Shown here one piece after another: positions 7,366 to 16,965 of a stretch of 56,477 nt of DNA. Position 1 is the first letter of the stretch; every line of letters begins with the position of its first letter. The stretch comes from Dyella choica. Lineage in GTDB: Bacteria > Pseudomonadota > Gammaproteobacteria > Xanthomonadales > Rhodanobacteraceae. The DNA lies in NCBI RefSeq assembly GCF_003977665.1, contig NZ_RYYV01000023.1, positions 1-56,477 of the forward strand, in the 5' to 3' direction. The translations under genes were made by a program, and so were the position numbers. The notes under the pieces are model-generated. The model searched no databases. It had not been told where the DNA came from and saw only the letters and a program-made list of their open reading frames with translations.

Positions 7366-10300
7366 CTACGCGCGTCGCCGCATCAGAACGCCATACAACG
7401 CGGGCATCACCAACAGCACCAGCGGCACCTGCAGCAGCAGGCCGGAGATGATCGCCACGGCCAGCGGCTGCTGCATCTGCGAGCCGGCCCCCAGGGCCAA
7501 GGCCAGCGGCAACAAGGTGAGGATCGCCGCCATGGTCGACATCAGGATCGGCCGCATACGATGCCGGGCCGCCTCCAGCAAGGCATCATGCAACGGCATC
7601 TTGCCAACGATGTCTTCCAGTTCGGAGAAGTAGAAGATCGCCACTTCCGTCACGATGCCGACGATCATGGTCATACCCATCATCGCGGAGATGTTCAACT
7701 CGATGCCGGTCAACCACAGCCCGATGAACACCGCGCCGATCGCCAGCAAGGGCATCAGCATGATCACCAGCGCGGCACGGAAACTTTCGTAGAGGAACAA
7801 CAGCAGCGTAAACACCAGGGCGATGGCGGCGAACAGCACCACAGTCAGGCCTTTGAAAGCTTGCTGCTGCTGCTGGTACAAGCCGCCGAGCTGGTAATAC
7901 ATGCCCTTGGGCAACATGCCTTGCCTGGCCAGCATCAGCTTCACGTCGTTGATCACCGAGCCCATGCTGCGCCCGCTGATGCGGCCGGTGACCGCCACCA
8001 TGCGCTTCAAGTCGTTGCGCGTGATTTCCGGCTGCCCCTGCACGATCTCAAGCTTGGCGATCTGCGACAGTGGCAGCAAATGGCCGTCCGCTGCGCGAAT
8101 GGGCAGCGCCGACACCTGTTCCAGGCGCTTATAGGCGGCATTTGGCAAACGTACGCGCACGCCCACCATCTTGCCTTCCGTGGGCAGCTGCGTAGCGACG
8201 GTACCTTCGATCGCCGCGTTGACTTGATCCGTCACGGCCTGCGGATCAAGTCCCTGCAAGGCCGCCTTGGCCGGGTCCACGCTCATGACCAGGGCATCGC
8301 CGGCCGGGTTGATGCCCGGCAGCACGCCATTGACGCCGTTGATCTTGCCCAGCGCATCGGCCACTTTCTGCGCGGTGTCATTGAGTTCGTCGGCGCTGTC
8401 GCTGTACAGCTGAATCTCGATCGGCTGCGGCACGGCCACCAGGTCGCCGATCATGTCTTCCATCAGCTGCGACACTTCCACATCGAGGCCCGGCACCTTT
8501 TCCTCGACCTCCTTGCGGATGTCGTTCATGACTTCTTCGGTGGAAGGACGCGAGCCGTTTTTCAGACGAATGAAGATATCGCCCGTGTTGGCCTCCGACA
8601 GCGCATCGCCAAGCTGCAGGCCAGTGCGTCGCGCATAGGTATCCACGTAGGGATTGGCGCGGATGATGGCTTCGACCTGATTGAGCAGCCGTCCGGTTTC
8701 TTCCAGCGAGGTGCCCGGCTTGGACAGGTAGTCGAAGGTAAAGCCGCCTTCATCCATGGCCGGCATGAAACCGGTGCCGACCTGGCTGAAGGCCAGCGCA
8801 CCGACGCCGACCAGGGGGAGCACTAGCACGAGGATCCACACCGGCCGCTGCAGCCAGCGCTTGAGCACGCTTTCGTAACGCTGCTTGATGTGCTGCGCGC
8901 CACGGCCGGACGAATGATCCGCGATGTGATGCGGGTCCAGCAGCCGCTCCGACAGCAACGGCACCACGATCCAGGTCAGCAGATAGGAAATCACCAGGGC
9001 GCTGGCCATGGTCAGCGACAAAGCCTTGAAGAATGCGCCAGTGACACCGGTGAGGAACGCCAGCGGCACGAAGATCACCACCGTCGCTGCGCTGGAACCG
9101 GTCAACGGCCGGGTGAACTCCCATGCCGCACGCCCGATCCGCGCGCTCACGTCGTCGCTTGCGCCATGCAGGCGGCGCATGATGTGTTCCTGCATCACGA
9201 TCACGTCGTCGATGATCAGGCCTACCGCCGCCGCCATGCCGCCGAGCGTCATCATGTTGAAGCTCATGCCCAGCACGTGCAGCAGCAGCACGGTGATCGC
9301 CAGCACCGACGGCACCACCAGCATGGCGACGAAAATCACCCGCGTATTGCGCAGGAACAGGAACAACACCAGCCCAGCCAGCACGATGCCGATCAGGATG
9401 GCGTCGCGCACGCTGCCGGCTGCCCCGGTGACGAGTTGCGACTGGTCGTACCAGTTGGCAACCTGCACACCGGCCGGCATCTGTGGCGCGTAATCCTGCA
9501 GGCGCTGCTTGACGTCGCGCGCGATCTGCACGCTGTTGCCGTCCGGCTGCTGCAGAATCTGCATTGTTACCGCGTCCTGCCCGTCAGCCGTGACGCGAAT
9601 CCACTGCGGTACATGACTGAGCGTGACGTCGGCGATATCGCCCAGGCGCACGATGCCATGGCCATCCGTGCGCACCACGATCTGCCGCAGCGCCTCCACC
9701 GTGCGCGGCTGGTTCTGCGCCAGCAGCAAATAGAGCTTGTAGTGATCGGAGACATGCCCCATCGCTTCGATGGTGGCTGCATGGCCGACAGCCGTGGCCA
9801 CGTCGGTGAGGCTCAGATCCTGTGCGCGCAGGCGGTTCGGATCCACGTCCGCATGGAATTCCGCCACCTCGCCGCCCTGCACTTGCACGCGCGCAACACC
9901 GGCGATGCCGCTGAGCAAAGGCCGCAATTGATACTGTGCCAGGTCGTACAAGGCGCTGGGCGACAGCGTGTGCGAGCGCAGGCTGTACGCCAGCATCGGG
10001 TACGAACTCGGGTCCATACGGCGCGTGGTGAGCTGCGTTCCCGCCGGCAGCTCCGGCAGCACCTGACTGGCGGCGGCGCTGACGTCGCCGTACGCACGGC
10101 TCATGTCCGTGCCCCAGTCGAAGCTGATCGAAACGTCCGCGCTGCCACGACTGGTGGTGGAACGGATGTTGCGCACGCCTGGCACCCGGCGCAGCGCGGT
10201 TTCGATCGGTGTAGTGACGGCAATCGCCATCTGGTCGGCAGGGCGATCGCCGGCATCGAGCGAAAGCATGATGCGCGGGAACTGTGCGTTCGGGAACATG

Positions 10301-10404
10301 GACACCGGCATGAACACGGCACTGCCGATGCCGCCGATCGCGAGCATGACCACCAGGAACAACAGCGAGCGCCAATGCCGCTGGATCCACACCACATTGT
10401 TCAC
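7366..10404 (-). CDS. RND efflux permease (AcrB/HAE1-like)
   Basis: Inner-membrane pump of the RND superfamily, driven by proton motive force, working with a periplasmic adaptor and an outer-membrane channel. The 1012-residue length, a first transmembrane helix near residues 12-28, the large periplasmic loops and the TM4 sequence VGLIIDDVIVMQEHI fit the family; the two adjacent Asp residues correspond to the proton-relay pair of AcrB. It starts at GTG 10404, overlapping the TGA of the adaptor gene by a GTGA overlap, so the operon runs channel, adaptor, permease. The substrate cannot be decided from sequence; drug or organic-compound export is more likely than metal export given the absence of Met- or His-rich motifs. 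Stop is followed at once by a REP-like element. Confidence 0.92.
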   Translation of the reverse strand: MNNVVWIQRHWRSLLFLVVMLAIGGIGSAVFMPVSMFPNAQFPRIMLSLDAGDRPADQMAIAVTTPIETALRRVPGVRNIRSTTSRGSADVSISFDWGTDMSRAYGDVSAAASQVLPELPAGTQLTTRRMDPSSYPMLAYSLRSHTLSPSALYDLAQYQLRPLLSGIAGVARVQVQGGEVAEFHADVDPNRLRAQDLSLTDVATAVGHAATIEAMGHVSDHYKLYLLLAQNQPRTVEALRQIVVRTDGHGIVRLGDIADVTLSHVPQWIRVTADGQDAVTMQILQQPDGNSVQIARDVKQRLQDYAPQMPAGVQVANWYDQSQLVTGAAGSVRDAILIGIVLAGLVLFLFLRNTRVIFVAMLVVPSVLAITVLLLHVLGMSFNMMTLGGMAAAVGLIIDDVIVMQEHIMRRLHGASDDVSARIGRAAWEFTRPLTGSSAATVVIFVPLAFLTGVTGAFFKALSLTMASALVISYLLTWIVVPLLSERLLDPHHIADHSSGRGAQHIKQRYESVLKRWLQRPVWILVLVLPLVGVGALAFSQVGTGFMPAMDEGGFTFDYLSKPGTSLEETGRLLNQVEAIIRANPYVDTYARRTGLQLGDALSEANTGDIFIRLKNGSRPSTEEVMNDIRKEVEEKVPGLDVEVSQLMEDMIGDLVAVPQPIEIQLYSDSADELNDTAQKVADALGKINGVNGVLPGINPAGDALVMSVDPAKAALQGLDPQAVTDQVNAAIEGTVATQLPTEGKMVGVRVRLPNAAYKRLEQVSALPIRAADGHLLPLSQIAKLEIVQGQPEITRNDLKRMVAVTGRISGRSMGSVINDVKLMLARQGMLPKGMYYQLGGLYQQQQQAFKGLTVVLFAAIALVFTLLLFLYESFRAALVIMLMPLLAIGAVFIGLWLTGIELNISAMMGMTMIVGIVTEVAIFYFSELEDIVGKMPLHDALLEAARHRMRPILMSTMAAILTLLPLALALGAGSQMQQPLAVAIISGLLLQVPLVLLVMPALYGVLMRRRA

Positions 10405-11537
10405 TGGGCCGACTCCTGCTTGTCCTTGGCCGACCCCTTGTCCTTGCCGGCATCCTCCTTGGCAGGCTCGTCGTGTTCACGCACGGCGTCGCCGTCGTTG
10501 AGCTCGTAATTGCCGTTGACGATGACCTGCATCTTGGCATCGAGCGCACCTTGCACGCCGACCGTGTCGCCGTCCGGATGCTTCAGGCTTATGTCGATGC
10601 GCTTGGCCTTGTCCTGCTCGACGACCAGGACATAAGCACCCTTGTCGTCCTGCAGCACTGCCGCGCGCGGCAACGCCCACGCGGTGTAGTTGGTGGTGTC
10701 GATGCTTGCCTGCACCACCGCACCGGCCACCAGCACGTTGCTCGCCTCCGCCGGCAAGCTGACCTGCAATGGCAACAGATGGGTTTGCGCATCGATCGCA
10801 CGCCCGACCACATCGAGCCGGCCATGCAGTGTTTCACCGGCGCCGTAAGCGCTTTGCACTTCCACTGGCATGCCCGGCTTCAAGCGCACGCCTTCCTCCG
10901 GCTGCGCGCCAAGGCGCGCAATCAACGCCTGCGCAGGCGCGAAGCTCATCAGCGCCGTGCCGGCCTGGAAACGGTCGCCCAGGTTGACGTTGAGTGCGGT
11001 AACCACCCCATCGGCCGGAGCGTTGATGGTCTCCTCGGTCGAGCCGCCGCCGAGTGCGCGCTGCGCTTCGAGCCCGGCCTTGGCATCGTCCAGCGCCTTG
11101 CGCGCGGTGGCTACCTGCGATTGCGTGGCAAGGTGCTGGGCGGCCATCTGCTCGATACGCTTGAGTTCACCCGTAGCCAGGTCGAGCGCGCTTTGTGCCT
11201 GCAGGTACGCGTTGCGGGCAACCGGATCGGGCGCAATGCGCAGCAAAGGTTGCCCGCGCTGCACCGATTGTCCGCCCGCCGCCAGCAGGCCAGTGACCAG
11301 GCCGCCATGCCCCAGGCTGATCGTGCCGGCGCGATGCGGATCGCCCGCCGCCGTGCCCCAGGCCTGGACGGTGTCGTGGAAAGTCTGGCTCACCGGCGAG
11401 GTGGTGGTGACCAGCACACTGCCCTTCACCTCCGGCGCTTCGCCGTCATCGCCGGCGTCACCACCTTTGCCGCAACCGGCCAGCACAGCAAGCATCAAGG
11501 CCGCCAGCGCGGCACGCGTAAAAACAGATCGGTTCAT
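10401..11537 (-). CDS. RND efflux periplasmic adaptor (membrane fusion protein), lipoprotein
   Basis: A 378-residue HlyD/AcrA-type adaptor bridging the pump and the outer-membrane channel. The N-terminus has a lipoprotein signal with lipobox LAGC at about residues 19-22. It is followed by a lipoyl-like half motif, a coiled-coil hairpin (YLQAQSALDLATGELKRIEQ onward), the second lipoyl half (INAPADGVVTALNVNLGD) and a beta-barrel domain. The C-terminus is rich in Lys, Asp and Glu (about 25 residues), which is unusual for the family and probably disordered. Its ATG overlaps the TGA of the channel gene (ATGA). Confidence 0.9.
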   Translation of the reverse strand: MNRSVFTRAALAALMLAVLAGCGKGGDAGDDGEAPEVKGSVLVTTTSPVSQTFHDTVQAWGTAAGDPHRAGTISLGHGGLVTGLLAAGGQSVQRGQPLLRIAPDPVARNAYLQAQSALDLATGELKRIEQMAAQHLATQSQVATARKALDDAKAGLEAQRALGGGSTEETINAPADGVVTALNVNLGDRFQAGTALMSFAPAQALIARLGAQPEEGVRLKPGMPVEVQSAYGAGETLHGRLDVVGRAIDAQTHLLPLQVSLPAEASNVLVAGAVVQASIDTTNYTAWALPRAAVLQDDKGAYVLVVEQDKAKRIDISLKHPDGDTVGVQGALDAKMQVIVNGNYELNDGDAVREHDEPAKEDAGKDKGSAKDKQESAQ

Positions 11538-12889
11538 GGTTGGGAGGCGGCTGCGGAAGAGGGTTGGAGGTCGGTACGGCCCAGCAGGGCTTCCAGCGCG
11601 ATCGCCTGCTGCGACTGCTGGTCGCGCGCGGCGATGGAGTCCATGTCCGCACCGAGCGCATTGGCGCGGATGGACAAATACGTCGGCCAGTCGAGCAGGC
11701 CCTGTTGGTATGCGCTTTCGGCAGCGCTGCGTGCTTCGCCCAGACGCTTGGATTGTGCTTGTGACTGTTCGCGCTGTCTGGCCAGTGTGTCCTGGTCGAG
11801 CAGCAACTGACGGATGTCGTTGCGCGTGCTCAGTACGCGGTTTTCGTAGTCATCCTTGAGCTGCTGCCGCGTCGCTTTTTCAATCGCGATGTTGCCGCGG
11901 TTACGATCGAACAGCGGCAAAGTAAAGCCGATGTTGATGCCGTGCGAACCGACGCCCGAGTTGTCGCTTTGGCGATCCAGACCAAACGTCAGCGCCGGGA
12001 ATTGCGCGCGAATCGCGCCACGCAAGGTGGCTTCCTGCGATTTGTAGCCGGCCTGCAGGGCCAGCAGGTCCGGACGCCGCTGCGGCAGGCTGGCCAGCGC
12101 GACTTCCACTTGGTCGGGCGTCGGCGAGGTCTGGAACGGCTCGCCGATCAGGTCCAACGCTGCATCCGGCGCCAGGCCGAGCAGCAGGCGCAGATCGTGC
12201 TCGGCCTGATGCAATTGCACCGTGTTGTCGGAAAGCCGCTTGGTGGCATCGGCATAGGCGTTCAAACCGGCGCTGGCAGCATCAAAGGTGAGGTTGCCCT
12301 GCTGCAACGCCTTGCGCACAACGCCATCCACGGGCTTCAACGCGGCCTGCTCCACCGCAAGCCGCTGCTGCAGTTCCCGCAGCGACACGATCTGGTTGAA
12401 CAGCTGCCGCGCCTGGGCAATCGTTTGCCACTCCGCCCACAGCAGGTCCAGGTTCACCTGCTCGGCCTGGGCATTGGCCGCCGCCTTGCGGGTGGAGCGC
12501 AACAGCAGACTTGTGATGTCCTCGCTGATGCCGTAAGCCGACGAGGTGCGGAAACCCGGAAGGGGATGCGTGAGGTATTCCTGGTTGAGGGAGATCTGCG
12601 GGTCCGGCAGCAATCCTGCTTGGAACGCCTGCGCCTTGGCGACGCCCAGTTGGTCGCGCATCACCTTCAAGTCCGGGCTGTTGGCCACCGCCAGGATCGT
12701 CACGTCGGTGACGTCCATGCCGTGGGAAAGATCGAACCGATGAGAACGCAGCGCCGGCAGCGGCATGGTCGAGGTGTCGACCGAGAGCTGCGAGACGTCC
12801 CTGGCCCCCTGCCCTTCGCCCAGCGGCAAGGGCGAATAGGTCGCGCAGCCGGCGAGGCTTACTGCACATGCCAGCATGCCCAGCCGCAT
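11534..12889 (-). CDS. RND efflux outer-membrane channel (TolC/OprM family), lipoprotein
   Basis: Outer-membrane factor with two OEP-type repeats of long amphipathic helices (for example VRKALQQGNLTFDAASAGLNAYADA and the C-terminal SAYQQGLLDWPTYLSIRANAL region). The open frame extends upstream to 12952, but the ATG at 12889 gives a proper lipoprotein signal MRLGMLACAVSLAGCA with lipobox SLAGC, so this start is preferred (451 residues). First gene of a three-gene operon, with the promoter expected in the 420-base gap that separates it from the divergent MASE1-like gene. I recognise no regulator binding site in that gap. Together the three genes encode a complete tripartite exporter. Confidence 0.88.
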   Translation of the reverse strand: MRLGMLACAVSLAGCATYSPLPLGEGQGARDVSQLSVDTSTMPLPALRSHRFDLSHGMDVTDVTILAVANSPDLKVMRDQLGVAKAQAFQAGLLPDPQISLNQEYLTHPLPGFRTSSAYGISEDITSLLLRSTRKAAANAQAEQVNLDLLWAEWQTIAQARQLFNQIVSLRELQQRLAVEQAALKPVDGVVRKALQQGNLTFDAASAGLNAYADATKRLSDNTVQLHQAEHDLRLLLGLAPDAALDLIGEPFQTSPTPDQVEVALASLPQRRPDLLALQAGYKSQEATLRGAIRAQFPALTFGLDRQSDNSGVGSHGINIGFTLPLFDRNRGNIAIEKATRQQLKDDYENRVLSTRNDIRQLLLDQDTLARQREQSQAQSKRLGEARSAAESAYQQGLLDWPTYLSIRANALGADMDSIAARDQQSQQAIALEALLGRTDLQPSSAAASQP

Positions 12890-13310
12890 TACGCGGGCGA
12901 GAGACCATGCCCGGCCATCTGGCAAATCATTACGGAGCAGCCGCACCTGCATTCTCCACCATGGGTTCCTGGTCCAGCACCCAGGCTAGCTGCCTTGGCT
13001 TAGCTGACACTTTGTATTGTCTTGAAACAAGTTTTGGGTGAAAACAGGCCGTGGCGTTCTCAAGTATCCTCACCCTCGGCCGATACAGATGCGGGCCAAC
13101 CAGCTGACTGCCACTGCCTCGCCATTTCGCAAAAAGTTGTGCCCAGACCCAAGTCTGATCCATAAATATGACACCGGCTGCCCAATTCTTGACCGTGCTC
13201 ACACAGACTTCACGGCCGGCAATGTTTTATCCTTAGGCTAATCTGGCGGGATCGTGTGTGTGTGCAAGGACGCCAACAACTTGTGGATTTTCTTTAGCGG
13301 GGGAGGACGC

Positions 13311-14969
13311 ATGGGGAAGCGCTGGTGGGCAAACGACTGGCTACTGCAGTTGGGGGTTGCGGTCGGCTACGCTCTTCTTTATCTGGCGATACATCCATAT
13401 TTTTCCACCGCGCACTGGCCGATTCATGCCGGCATACGTTTGGCCTGCCTCCTCTTGGTGCCCTATCGGTATTGGCCTGCGCTGTTTGTGGGCGAAGCGC
13501 TACCCAATGCGTATGAAGTTCTACCCTGTACAGACCTTGGTCAAGCGTGGATTGCTTTTCGCTGCATTCCGCCCTTTGCCGTAGCCATGCCCATCGTTTG
13601 GTGGTGCCGCACCAAGTTTCCGCCGCTCCCCTCCAAGTCGGAACACGTGGTGGACATAAAGGCGCTGCTCACCTGCATCCTGCTTGTCTCGCTGGGTACG
13701 ATGGCCTACAGCTGGACCGCCGCCTCCCTCGCAAAAACCCTACATGGCCCGTTTGCGCCCTTGTCATGGCTGGTGGATTTTTTCCTGGGCCCTTATCTGG
13801 CCATCGTCTCGGTCGTGCCTTGGGTACTAATGGCGTGGATTGATTCCCGGCCCGGTCAATGGCGTGAACAACTCCACAAATTACTGAGCAGCCGTTTGGC
13901 GCTCGATACGGCAGTTCTGCTGATTCCCTCAATCTGCCTGCTTGCATGGCTAAACCAGGCAGGCAACGACCAGACCCGCCTGATCGCAACCATCGCCATG
14001 GCCTTGCCTATGGCATGGCTGACGCTCAAACATGGTTGGCGAGCCGTAGCGATAAGCGGCCCCCTTGTTATCGCATCCATTTCCATCTCGATTACTCCCG
14101 AAGAGGCTCCGAATAGTAAGCTCTACACGGCCATGGCGTTTCTGACCATTACCGTGACCTCTTTGTTTGCGCTCGGGGCGCGCATCAGCGTCCAGCTTGC
14201 GAAAGAAGAAGAAGAGCGACTCAGCCTGCTTAATGTGCAACGCGTTGCAAGACAGAGCCTCCAGCTTAGTGAGCAGCGGATGCGGCACACCTCCCAGGCG
14301 CTGGAATACCTTGCCGGAACCTTGCACATCACCAACAGCCGCTTGCTTGAGCAGATGCGGCGTATCGTGCCGAACATCGAAAGCCACGCCTTCTACAAGC
14401 AAGCGCTAAATACTCAGAGTCAGGTCTATCGCCTCGCGGAAAACTTGCATCCCGTAGCCTGGCGTGAGCGAGGATTGCCAGCTGCCCTGAATGAAACCGT
14501 TGCGCGCGCCCTTGACGAAGCGGGCATTGCCTATCGCTGCGAGATCAGCGGACGAGGATTCAGCCGCCTGGCCCCTGCCGTCCTTACCGCCACTTATCGA
14601 ACGGCGTGCGAAGCGGTGGTCTATGTGACTTCCCGACTCGCTTGTACCCGGGTGAGCCTTGTGCTGCGAGGGGGAGAAACCAACGGAAAGCGCTGGATCG
14701 TGCTGCGCGTAGAAGGTGTGCTGGAAGAAACTGGTGTTGCCAGTGCGGTATTTCATTCGGAAGAACGCAAGCGCCTGGCAGCCAAACTGGGGGCAAGCAC
14801 GCTGGACATCCCGGAAATACGGGACCATGCGCGTATCTTCGACGGCTTGCTCCATCTACGCATGCCCGCGGATCGGCTGCAGCTGACCGCATTGCTGCAT
14901 GATGCGATCCAAGAGGAGCAAAGAGAGATCTCTCGCCTTGCTCCTCCCATGCGGCTGTGGGTTAAATAA
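13311..14969 (+). CDS. MASE1-like membrane sensor with degenerate histidine-kinase C-terminus
   Basis: The ATG at 13311 follows a clear GGGGGAGGA ribosome binding site; the open frame starts earlier at 13254 but without one. Residues about 10-300 form eight or so membrane helices resembling the MASE1 sensory domain. A short coiled coil follows, and then a region that keeps the kinase-like sequence ENLHPVAWRERGLPAAL seen in NarL-type kinases. The usual phosphoacceptor box (ERxRIAxELHD) is absent, the N-box region reads ATYRTACEAVVYVTSR without the normal Asn, and no DxGxG motif is visible. It is therefore probably not an active kinase by the standard mechanism; it may be a pseudokinase partner or a signal receptor for the nearby response regulators. 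It is divergent from the efflux operon. Confidence 0.7.
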   Translation: MGKRWWANDWLLQLGVAVGYALLYLAIHPYFSTAHWPIHAGIRLACLLLVPYRYWPALFVGEALPNAYEVLPCTDLGQAWIAFRCIPPFAVAMPIVWWCRTKFPPLPSKSEHVVDIKALLTCILLVSLGTMAYSWTAASLAKTLHGPFAPLSWLVDFFLGPYLAIVSVVPWVLMAWIDSRPGQWREQLHKLLSSRLALDTAVLLIPSICLLAWLNQAGNDQTRLIATIAMALPMAWLTLKHGWRAVAISGPLVIASISISITPEEAPNSKLYTAMAFLTITVTSLFALGARISVQLAKEEEERLSLLNVQRVARQSLQLSEQRMRHTSQALEYLAGTLHITNSRLLEQMRRIVPNIESHAFYKQALNTQSQVYRLAENLHPVAWRERGLPAALNETVARALDEAGIAYRCEISGRGFSRLAPAVLTATYRTACEAVVYVTSRLACTRVSLVLRGGETNGKRWIVLRVEGVLEETGVASAVFHSEERKRLAAKLGASTLDIPEIRDHARIFDGLLHLRMPADRLQLTALLHDAIQEEQREISRLAPPMRLWVK

Positions 14970-14980
14970 TCCTTACCTCA

Positions 14981-15457
14981 TCAGGAACCGCCGCTGCCGC
15001 TGCATGACGCGGTAGGACAAGATTCGACACTCAATACTTTGAACGCGGTCGCCCCGCTGCTCTGAGGCGTAGCCGTTACCGTAGTCGAGCTGTCTTGATA
15101 GACCGTCTGCGTCGTAGTCGCACTGGACGACGTCGATGCAGGCGCGTTCGGCGCAGGCGTGGAAACGTTTTGCGCATCCACACCCACCGGCAACACGATC
15201 GAGGTGCCGTTGGCGGTACCCACCGCCGCGTGCACCGTGCCATTCAGGTCGTTGACCTGGATGTATTTGATGCCGTTCAACACGAAAACGTATACGTGCC
15301 AATTTGGATGCGCGCTTACGTCTGCGGCGTTCGGCCAGGACTGACCCAGTCCGGACGCCGGCGCGGTGGTCTGGGCAAAGGCCACGGAGGAAAAGCACAG
15401 CGCAGTCAGGCCGGCGAATGCTGCTTTACGAACAAAACTTCCTTGGGTACGGGACAT
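14981..15457 (-). CDS. Small secreted protein of unknown function
   Basis: A 158-residue protein with a clear Sec signal peptide (basic start, hydrophobic core AAFAGLTALCFSSVAFA, cleavage near residue 29). The mature part has a compact region (about residues 35-90, with HPNWHVYVFVLNGIKYIQVNDLNGTVHAAV spread over predicted beta strands) and a Ser/Thr/Ala-rich tail with two Cys near the C-terminus. It ends 11 bases from the convergent MASE1-like gene. I do not recognise a named family. Confidence 0.75.
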   Translation of the reverse strand: MSRTQGSFVRKAAFAGLTALCFSSVAFAQTTAPASGLGQSWPNAADVSAHPNWHVYVFVLNGIKYIQVNDLNGTVHAAVGTANGTSIVLPVGVDAQNVSTPAPNAPASTSSSATTTQTVYQDSSTTVTATPQSSGATAFKVLSVESCPTASCSGSGGS

Positions 15458-15683
15458 GGGAGTTCCCCTGCTGATGGTAGTTCGCCTACCGGAGGCCGAA
15501 ATGTAGCAGGGGACGAGCGTGCGAGCTGGACAATTTTTCAGCTCAGCCGGCGCACAATTCAGCCGCGCGGCAGCCTTGTCCGGACTTCACGTTTCCTTGA
15601 TCGCGTATTCCTGCGACGGCGCCGGCTTGAATCGTGGCAAGCTGTGGCACCCATCGATCTTGTCGACCCACAACGAGACCCCC

Positions 15684-16331
15684 ATGCCCCAACTACGCGT
15701 CCACAGCTTTGCCGTATCCCTCGACGGCTACGGTGCCGGTCCCGACCAAAGCCTGGACCATCCTCTCGGCGTACGCGGCCCCGAACTCATGGAATGGTTC
15801 TTCCACACGCGCGTGTGGCAACGCAAGCAAGGACAGGACGGCGGCGAAACGGGTATCGACAACGATATGGCCGAACAAGGCTTCGCCAACATCGGCGCCT
15901 GGATCATCGGCCGCAACATGTTCGGCCCGATCCGCGGCCCCTGGCCGAATGAAGACTGGAAGGGCTGGTGGGGCGAAGAACCGCCCTATCACACGCCGGT
16001 GTTCGTGCTGACGCAGCACCCGCGCGCACCGCTCAAAATGGCCGGCGGCACCGAATTCGTCTTCGTCACTGAGGGCATCCATGCAGCACTCGAACAAGCC
16101 AAGGCTGCCGCAGGCGGCCGCGATGTCCGCCTGGGTGGCGGTGTCGCCACCGTTCGCCAGTACCTGCAAGCCGGCTTGATCGATGAATTGCACCTGGCCG
16201 TTCGGCCCGTCTTGCTCGGCGCCGGCGAAAACCTCTGGCATGGCTTGGACATGCATGCACTAGGCTACGAATGCGTGAAACACCTGGCTGGCGAACGCGC
16301 GATGCATGTCATTTTGAGAAAGCGTGCGTGA
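15684..16331 (+). CDS. Dihydrofolate reductase-fold protein (RibD C-terminal family)
   Basis: A 215-residue cytosolic protein with the RibD_C/dihydrofolate-reductase-like fold found in many stand-alone reductases of unknown substrate. The N-terminal SFAVSLDGYGAG, the ANIGAWIIGRNMFGPIRGPW region and the nucleotide-binding stretch GGRDVRLGGGVATVRQYLQAGLIDELHLAVRPVLLGAG are typical. The frame is open from 15519, but only the ATG at 15684 gives a family-like N-terminus. The TGA stop at 16329-16331 is followed without any gap by the CGTAGG end of a REP-like palindrome. NADPH-dependent reduction is likely from the family; the true substrate is unknown. Confidence 0.85.
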   Translation: MPQLRVHSFAVSLDGYGAGPDQSLDHPLGVRGPELMEWFFHTRVWQRKQGQDGGETGIDNDMAEQGFANIGAWIIGRNMFGPIRGPWPNEDWKGWWGEEPPYHTPVFVLTQHPRAPLKMAGGTEFVFVTEGIHAALEQAKAAAGGRDVRLGGGVATVRQYLQAGLIDELHLAVRPVLLGAGENLWHGLDMHALGYECVKHLAGERAMHVILRKRA

Positions 16332-16406
16332 CGTAGGCTGGGATGGCAATCCCCGCATTGCGCGAGTTGACGCATGGCAATGCTGGGTTTTACAACCCAG
16401 CCTACG
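16332..16406. repeat. REP-like double-hairpin palindrome, copy 2
   Basis: Same structure as the element at 7276-7351: CGTAGG, a GGCTGGGATGGCAATCC hairpin arm, a short spacer, a GCTGGGTTTTACAACCCAGC arm and CCTACG. It begins at the base after the stop codon of the RibD-like gene. Confidence 0.85.
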
Positions 16407-16480
16407 ATTGCCTTCCCAGCCTACGAGCTGGCATTACTGGTCTTTCCCAACCCACCCAGGTATCAGGCAGCAAAAGCAAT

Positions 16481-16849
16481 ATGTTGGTCACCGCCGCATT
16501 TTTGTTGTTACTTACCGGTATCGCTCACTCCTATCTGGGTGAACGCTATATCCTCATTCGGCTCTTCAAACGGGACAACTTGCCAAAACTCTTCGGCGGA
16601 ACCGAATTCACCACGGGCACGCTGCGATTCGCCTGGCACCTACTCACTGTCGTCTGGTGGGGTATTGCTGCCCTTATTCTGCAGGCATCGGTACAGTCGC
16701 TGCACACCAAGGCGGTTCTTCAGGTCTTCAGCGCCGTCGCCCTTATTTCAGGCTTGTTCCCGCTCTTCTTCACTCGTGGCAGGCATCTGTCATGGGTCGT
16801 ATTTTTTGCCATCGCCTTCCTGCTTTGGCTTGCCAGTCGAGCGGCTTGA
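16481..16849 (+). CDS. Small four-helix inner-membrane protein
   Basis: A 122-residue protein with four hydrophobic segments (near residues 3-15, 45-62, 72-90 and 100-118) and little else. The open frame reaches back to 16343, but that part is the translated REP-like palindrome; the ATG at 16481 gives a sensible membrane N-terminus MLVTAAFLLLLTGIAHSYLG. The gene is enclosed by two REP-like elements and stands alone. No family name is recognised with confidence; it may be a cytosine-permease-unrelated DUF membrane protein. Function unknown. Confidence 0.7.
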   Translation: MLVTAAFLLLLTGIAHSYLGERYILIRLFKRDNLPKLFGGTEFTTGTLRFAWHLLTVVWWGIAALILQASVQSLHTKAVLQVFSAVALISGLFPLFFTRGRHLSWVVFFAIAFLLWLASRAA

Positions 16850-16890
16850 ATGGCCCCCATGCATTAAACCTCGCGCACAATGAAGCAGAG

Positions 16891-16965
16891 CGTAGGCTGG
16901 GTTGCAAAACCCAGCATTGCCATGCATGCGCCTGCGCGATGCTGGGATTGCCATCCCAGCCTACG
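16891..16965. repeat. REP-like double-hairpin palindrome, copy 3
   Basis: Inverse orientation relative to copies 1 and 2: the GGCTGGGTTGCAAAACCCAGC arm comes first and the GGGATTGCCATCCC arm second. The CTA of its terminal CCTACG (16961-16963) forms the TAG stop codon of the AraC-type gene on the minus strand. Confidence 0.85.

Noticed and set aside
8890-10509. Open frame of 539 codons on the plus strand inside the efflux genes, and similar ones at 7315-8826 and 10473-11810
   Set aside because: His/Gln/Arg-rich translations typical of antisense frames of GC-rich genes; the minus-strand RND proteins are certain.
16343-16480. N-terminal extension of the small membrane protein
   Set aside because: This part is translated REP-like palindrome; the ATG at 16481 is the sensible start. 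The same applies to 44656-44736 before the phosphatase.
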